NCBI GenBank assembly: GCA_023415775.1
Contig: JAEZJM010000027.1
Coordinates: 50,314-114,313 of the forward strand
DNA from: Bacillota bacterium
GTDB lineage: Bacteria > Bacillota > Negativicutes > Sporomusales > UBA7701
Length of the DNA stretch: 64,000 nt
Direction: 5' to 3'
Position 1 is the first letter of the stretch; the number at the start of each line of letters is the position of its first letter. Below, one piece after another: positions 61,529 through 64,000 of this stretch. A model generated the notes under the pieces. That model made no database searches. It was not told the DNA's origin and worked only from the letters and a program-made list of their open reading frames with translations. A program made the translations under genes and the position numbers.

Positions 61529-62725
61529 ATGCTTATTAAAGCTGGGTTGCTTATTGACGGGACCGGCGCTGCCCCAGGCTGCGACCGGTATATAGCCATT
61601 GAAAATGGCAAAATCACCGCAATTGGCGGCGAGGATGATTTTGCCGCAGAGCAGGTCGAGCAAACGGTGGACAACTCGCTTTACACCGTGCTGCCCGGCC
61701 TGATTGACAGCCATGTCCATTTATTCCTCGAAGGGATCGACGACATGGAGAAGCGCCGGTGCCGCTTGCGGGAAGGGCGGGAAATCATGCTTTTCCGGGC
61801 CGCCCGGAACCTGGAACTGACTCTCCGCAAAGGAGTAACCACCGTCAGAGATTTAGGCGGTCCCTACGGCATCGCAACAACCTTAAAACGAGCTGTCAGC
61901 GAAAAGAAATTACCGGGTTCGCGGGTGCTTACCTGCCACCGGTCGGTATCCGTCCCCGGCGGTCACTTTCACTACGCCGGCGGCCGGGAAGCGGCGAGCC
62001 CGGAGGAAATAACCAGGGCGGTCCGCGAGCAGATCGAAGCGGGCGCGGACTGCGTCAAGCTTATGGCGACGGGAATGGTGGACTTCCGGACTGAACAGAC
62101 CGGTATTCCTGAGTTGTCCAGGAACGATATCCAGGCGGCCGTTGCTGAGGCACAGCGCCTAGGCCGCCCGGTCAGTGTCCACGCCAACGGCCCTTGCGGG
62201 GTGCAAGATGCGCTGGCCGCCAACGTCAATACAGTCGAGCATGGGATTCTTGTGGATAAAGATACGGTCGGTATTCTAAGCGAAAGTCATGTGCATTGGG
62301 TGCCTACTATTTCGCCTTTAAGGCAAATCTTCAATTACTGTAAGCAACATTCTGCCGCCGCTTTTCCGGAAGACGGCGTTGAGCGCATTTATAACCGGCA
62401 TTGCGCAATGGTCGGCCAAGGCATTGTCGGCGGGGCCGATATTATTGCCGGCACGGACGCCGGGTCTTTGGGCGTGGCCCACGGCGAAGTCTGGCGGGAA
62501 CTTGCGCTGCTGGTCGCTTGCGGCATGTCGCCTTTGGCGGCGATACAAGCCGCGACCGGAAGAGCAGCAAACGCTATCGGGGTCGGGGATTTCACCGGCA
62601 CTATAGAGCCTGGCAAGACTGCCGACTTGTTGGTTATTCGCGGTAATCCTCTCGAAAATATGGACTTTCTGCGCAATGTTGTCCAGGTATACAAAGAGGG
62701 AGTTAATATTTTTGCATATAGCTAA
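61529..62725 (+). CDS. Amidohydrolase, imidazolonepropionase-like
   Basis: This 398-residue metal-dependent hydrolase has HVHLF (metal HxH, near residue 63), GADCVKLMATG (candidate carboxylated Lys), VSVHANGPCG, VEHGILVDKDT and AGTDAGSLG (metal Asp). The family hydrolyses cyclic amides, peptides such as prolidase-like substrates, or imines; the substrate is not deducible. It starts 23 bp after metF and may be read through from the Wood-Ljungdahl transcript, which would be an unusual partner. Confidence 0.85.
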   Translation: MLIKAGLLIDGTGAAPGCDRYIAIENGKITAIGGEDDFAAEQVEQTVDNSLYTVLPGLIDSHVHLFLEGIDDMEKRRCRLREGREIMLFRAARNLELTLRKGVTTVRDLGGPYGIATTLKRAVSEKKLPGSRVLTCHRSVSVPGGHFHYAGGREAASPEEITRAVREQIEAGADCVKLMATGMVDFRTEQTGIPELSRNDIQAAVAEAQRLGRPVSVHANGPCGVQDALAANVNTVEHGILVDKDTVGILSESHVHWVPTISPLRQIFNYCKQHSAAAFPEDGVERIYNRHCAMVGQGIVGGADIIAGTDAGSLGVAHGEVWRELALLVACGMSPLAAIQAATGRAANAIGVGDFTGTIEPGKTADLLVIRGNPLENMDFLRNVVQVYKEGVNIFAYS

Positions 62726-62747
62726 ACGGTATATTGAGAAAAAAGCG

Positions 62748-63251
62748 ATGGGAAAAAGGGCGCTCGTCTTGGGTGGAGAGGATGTGGGGCTTAGCGTCGT
62801 ATTAAAACTGGCGGAATTGGGCCATCCGGTAACGTTCCTCCCGTATTCACAGGCTCTGCCGGGAAAACTTGCCCGTCAAATATCACGCTATCCGGATGTG
62901 TGCCTGTATGAGCAGGCTCAATTAGTTGGTTTTGAGGGGAAAGTCGGCGATTTTGTCGCCCATATCCGGACGGTATCGTCGGGACAATCGCTGATTGAAA
63001 TTCGGGCAGGAGCAATCGTCTTTATCAGTAAAAATGATGCGGCGGATGTGTTATCAGGTATTGCTGGGCAATTGGGCATCGCCCTGAACGATTATGGATC
63101 AGTGGCAACTAATCAGTTCTGTCCGGTGCTGACTAATAGAAACGGAATTTTTGTTGTGAGCGAGAGCGAAAGGCCGGAAGATCCGGCCCCAATGTTGTCG
63201 TTGGCTGATAAAGCTGCGATAATGGCTGCCTACATATTGGAGGCAACATAG
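62748..63251 (+). CDS. Degenerate HdrA-like or FAD/NAD-binding domain protein
   Basis: This 167-residue product resembles a shortened HdrA-type flavin domain: ALVLGGEDVGLSVVLKLAELG, VGFEGKVGDFVAHIRTV, AGAIVFISKND, GIFVVSESERPEDPA and KAAIMAAYIL. The dinucleotide loop has GGEDVG instead of GGGxAG, and all HdrA cysteine motifs are gone. It may be a decayed copy or a small protein that binds HdrA partners. ATG 62748 has only a weak ribosome site; the open frame runs upstream into the amidohydrolase end. Confidence 0.6.
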   Translation: MGKRALVLGGEDVGLSVVLKLAELGHPVTFLPYSQALPGKLARQISRYPDVCLYEQAQLVGFEGKVGDFVAHIRTVSSGQSLIEIRAGAIVFISKNDAADVLSGIAGQLGIALNDYGSVATNQFCPVLTNRNGIFVVSESERPEDPAPMLSLADKAAIMAAYILEAT

Positions 63252-63299
63252 GAGACTGTATAGCAGTATAAAGCGACTATAAAGTTCGGGGGGCTAAAT

Positions 63300-63440
63300 A
63301 TGGAAAACCTAAATGAGGAAAGCCTTGCGGAAATAGAAGAACTAAAAAAGAGAGTAAGCACTATGGAGGCAATGATTATTCAGCTTTTTCGTCTCTATAA
63401 TGAACTTGCGATTAACTATTCTCAAGAAAAGAACCAATAA
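63300..63440 (+). CDS. Small 46-residue acidic helical protein
   Basis: ATG 63300 follows ggggggc by about 5 bp and opens a 46-codon frame to TAA 63438-63440. The product (MENLNEESLAEIEELKKRVS start) looks like one or two amphipathic helices with coiled-coil character. No family is recognised. Confidence 0.45.
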   Translation: MENLNEESLAEIEELKKRVSTMEAMIIQLFRLYNELAINYSQEKNQ

Positions 63441-63441
63441 G

Positions 63442-63459
63442 GCGGGCAGAGTCGCCCGC
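63442..63459. terminator. Short GC hairpin before the rRNA promoters
   Basis: GCGGGC and GCCCGC pair around a 6-nt loop, starting 2 bp after the stop of the small ORF. There is no T-run, so it is a weak terminator candidate that would insulate the rRNA operon. Confidence 0.5.
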
Positions 63460-63636
63460 TCGGCATCGACATGACCATGAGCTCAAGGCAAGGTCGCCTC
63501 AGTACAACGGGAAGCAAATCAAGATATGGCAAGAATTCCGCGGCGGTTTTTTCGGCTATATCAAGCAGCGCAGCCGCGAATTCAGTGATAACCTGCTCTC
63601 CGGGGTGTCAAGGCAAAATTACCAAAATAAGATAGA

Positions 63637-63666
63637 TTGACACAGCCCGTCGGGACGTGTTAATAT
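63637..63666 (+). promoter_or_regulatory. rRNA promoter P1
   Basis: TTGACA (63637-63642), an 18-bp spacer and TAATAT (63661-63666) form a strong sigma-A promoter 264 bp before the 16S start. The sequence just upstream (GGCAAAATTACCAAAA) is repeated before P2. Confidence 0.8.
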
Positions 63667-63743
63667 AACAAAGTCGCCGCAAGCGGAGCTGGCTGAAAAG
63701 ACCAGGCAAGGCAAGCGACGGCAAGATTACCAGAAACTGAATG

Positions 63744-63773
63744 TTGACAGAGCCGCCAAGGTTATGTTAACAT
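63744..63773 (+). promoter_or_regulatory. rRNA promoter P2
   Basis: TTGACA (63744-63749), an 18-bp spacer and TAACAT (63768-63773) lie 107 bp downstream of P1. The upstream GGCAAGATTACCAGAA matches that of P1, indicating a tandem duplication of the promoter unit. Confidence 0.8.
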
Positions 63774-63929
63774 AGAGTTCCGGTCAAGACGACAGACAGT
63801 GTTCCTTGAAAACTGAACAATGTAGGTAAAATTAAGCCAGATGTGCGGGCTGCGCTCCAGAAATGGAGAGAGCAGTCACAAAACAATGATTCGGTTTCAA
63901 AGAGCCATCAAAGGCTCCAAGAATATAAT
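63774..63929 (+). other. 16S rRNA leader
   Basis: This is the transcribed leader between P2 and the mature 16S end. It has the Firmicutes-like stretch ttccttgaaaactgaacaat near 63801-63821 and a small hairpin (GAGCC with GGCTC, 63902-63917), which may be part of the processing stem. Confidence 0.7.
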
Positions 63930-64000
63930 TTTTTGGAGAGTTTGATCCTGGCTCAGGACGAACGCTGGCGGCGTGCTTAACACATGCAAGTCGAACGGGG
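63930..64000 (+). rRNA. rrs: 16S ribosomal RNA (5' end, partial)
   Basis: AGAGTTTGATCCTGGCTCAG at 63937 is the universal 16S 5' segment (E. coli position 8), followed by GACGAACGCTGGCGGCGTGC and TTAACACATGCAAGTCGAAC. Mature position 1 is therefore near 63930. The gene runs off the right edge. Confidence 0.98.

Noticed and set aside
1..64000. CRISPR arrays, tRNA genes, insertion sequences and transposases
   Set aside because: No regularly spaced repeats, cloverleaf-like genes, transposase motifs or terminal inverted repeats with target duplications were noticed on reading both strands.

Overview
The window looks like a chromosomal segment of an acetogenic, corrinoid-dependent, diderm Firmicute, most likely a member of the Sporomusaceae (Negativicutes). 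Three things point there: a complete Wood-Ljungdahl carbonyl branch (CODH/ACS) with folD, fhs and metVF; an SLH-domain beta-barrel porin of the kind that tethers the outer membrane in Negativicutes; and a Firmicutes-type 16S rRNA start at the right edge. This assignment is an inference from gene content. Apart from one regulator, every recognised gene is on the + strand.

Region 1 (1-11826) is an ethanolamine-utilisation microcompartment operon. After the tail of a permease come eutM, eutA, eutB, eutC, eutL, eutE, a second eutM-like shell gene, a fused eutT::pduL gene, a eut-associated unknown, eutN, a pduS-like flavin/Fe-S reductase, a pduT-like tandem shell protein and eutQ. The proteins cleave ethanolamine to acetaldehyde with adenosylcobalamin, convert acetaldehyde to acetyl-CoA and acetyl phosphate, rebuild the cofactor and form the shell. 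A secreted HAD phosphatase (12006-13271) follows.

Region 2 (13272-24000) holds a sigma-54 activator and an operon resembling E. coli ydiFO-ydiQRST/fixABCX: CoA-transferase, two acyl-CoA dehydrogenases, EtfB/FixA, EtfA/FixB, FixC, FixX and an MFS transporter. Region 3 (24013-30000) has the SLH porin, an unknown protein, a soluble chemoreceptor-like protein, an MFS transporter and a second, convergent sigma-54 activator. Region 4 (30343-34057) is a three-component corrinoid methyltransferase system with its own -24/-12 promoter, then a CobW-type GTPase and a small unknown protein. The two activators have nearly identical recognition helices. Both operons carry TGTACC-N6-GGTACA-like palindromes upstream of -24/-12 promoters.

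Region 5 (34126-61505) is the Wood-Ljungdahl cluster: DUF3786-like gene, cooC, acsA, acsB, acsC, acsV, a second cooC-type ATPase, acsD, acsE and cooT; then a second corrinoid activase, a HutC-type GntR regulator and a DUF1638-like gene; then folD, fhs, an OFA-type MFS transporter, hdrC, hdrB, a giant fused hdrA, mvhD, metV and metF. The palindrome TGTATATACA occurs twice upstream of the CODH/ACS genes and once in the folD promoter, with a degenerate copy before the activase-gntR operon. This suggests that the embedded GntR protein controls the pathway locally. The giant HdrA is 1480 residues long and contains a GltD/NfnB-like NAD(P)H module between two HdrA units. Next to mvhD-metVF it suggests an electron-bifurcating or -confurcating methylene-THF reductase.

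Region 6 (61529-64000) holds an amidohydrolase, a degenerate HdrA-like flavoprotein, a 46-codon ORF and an rRNA operon start with duplicated promoters.
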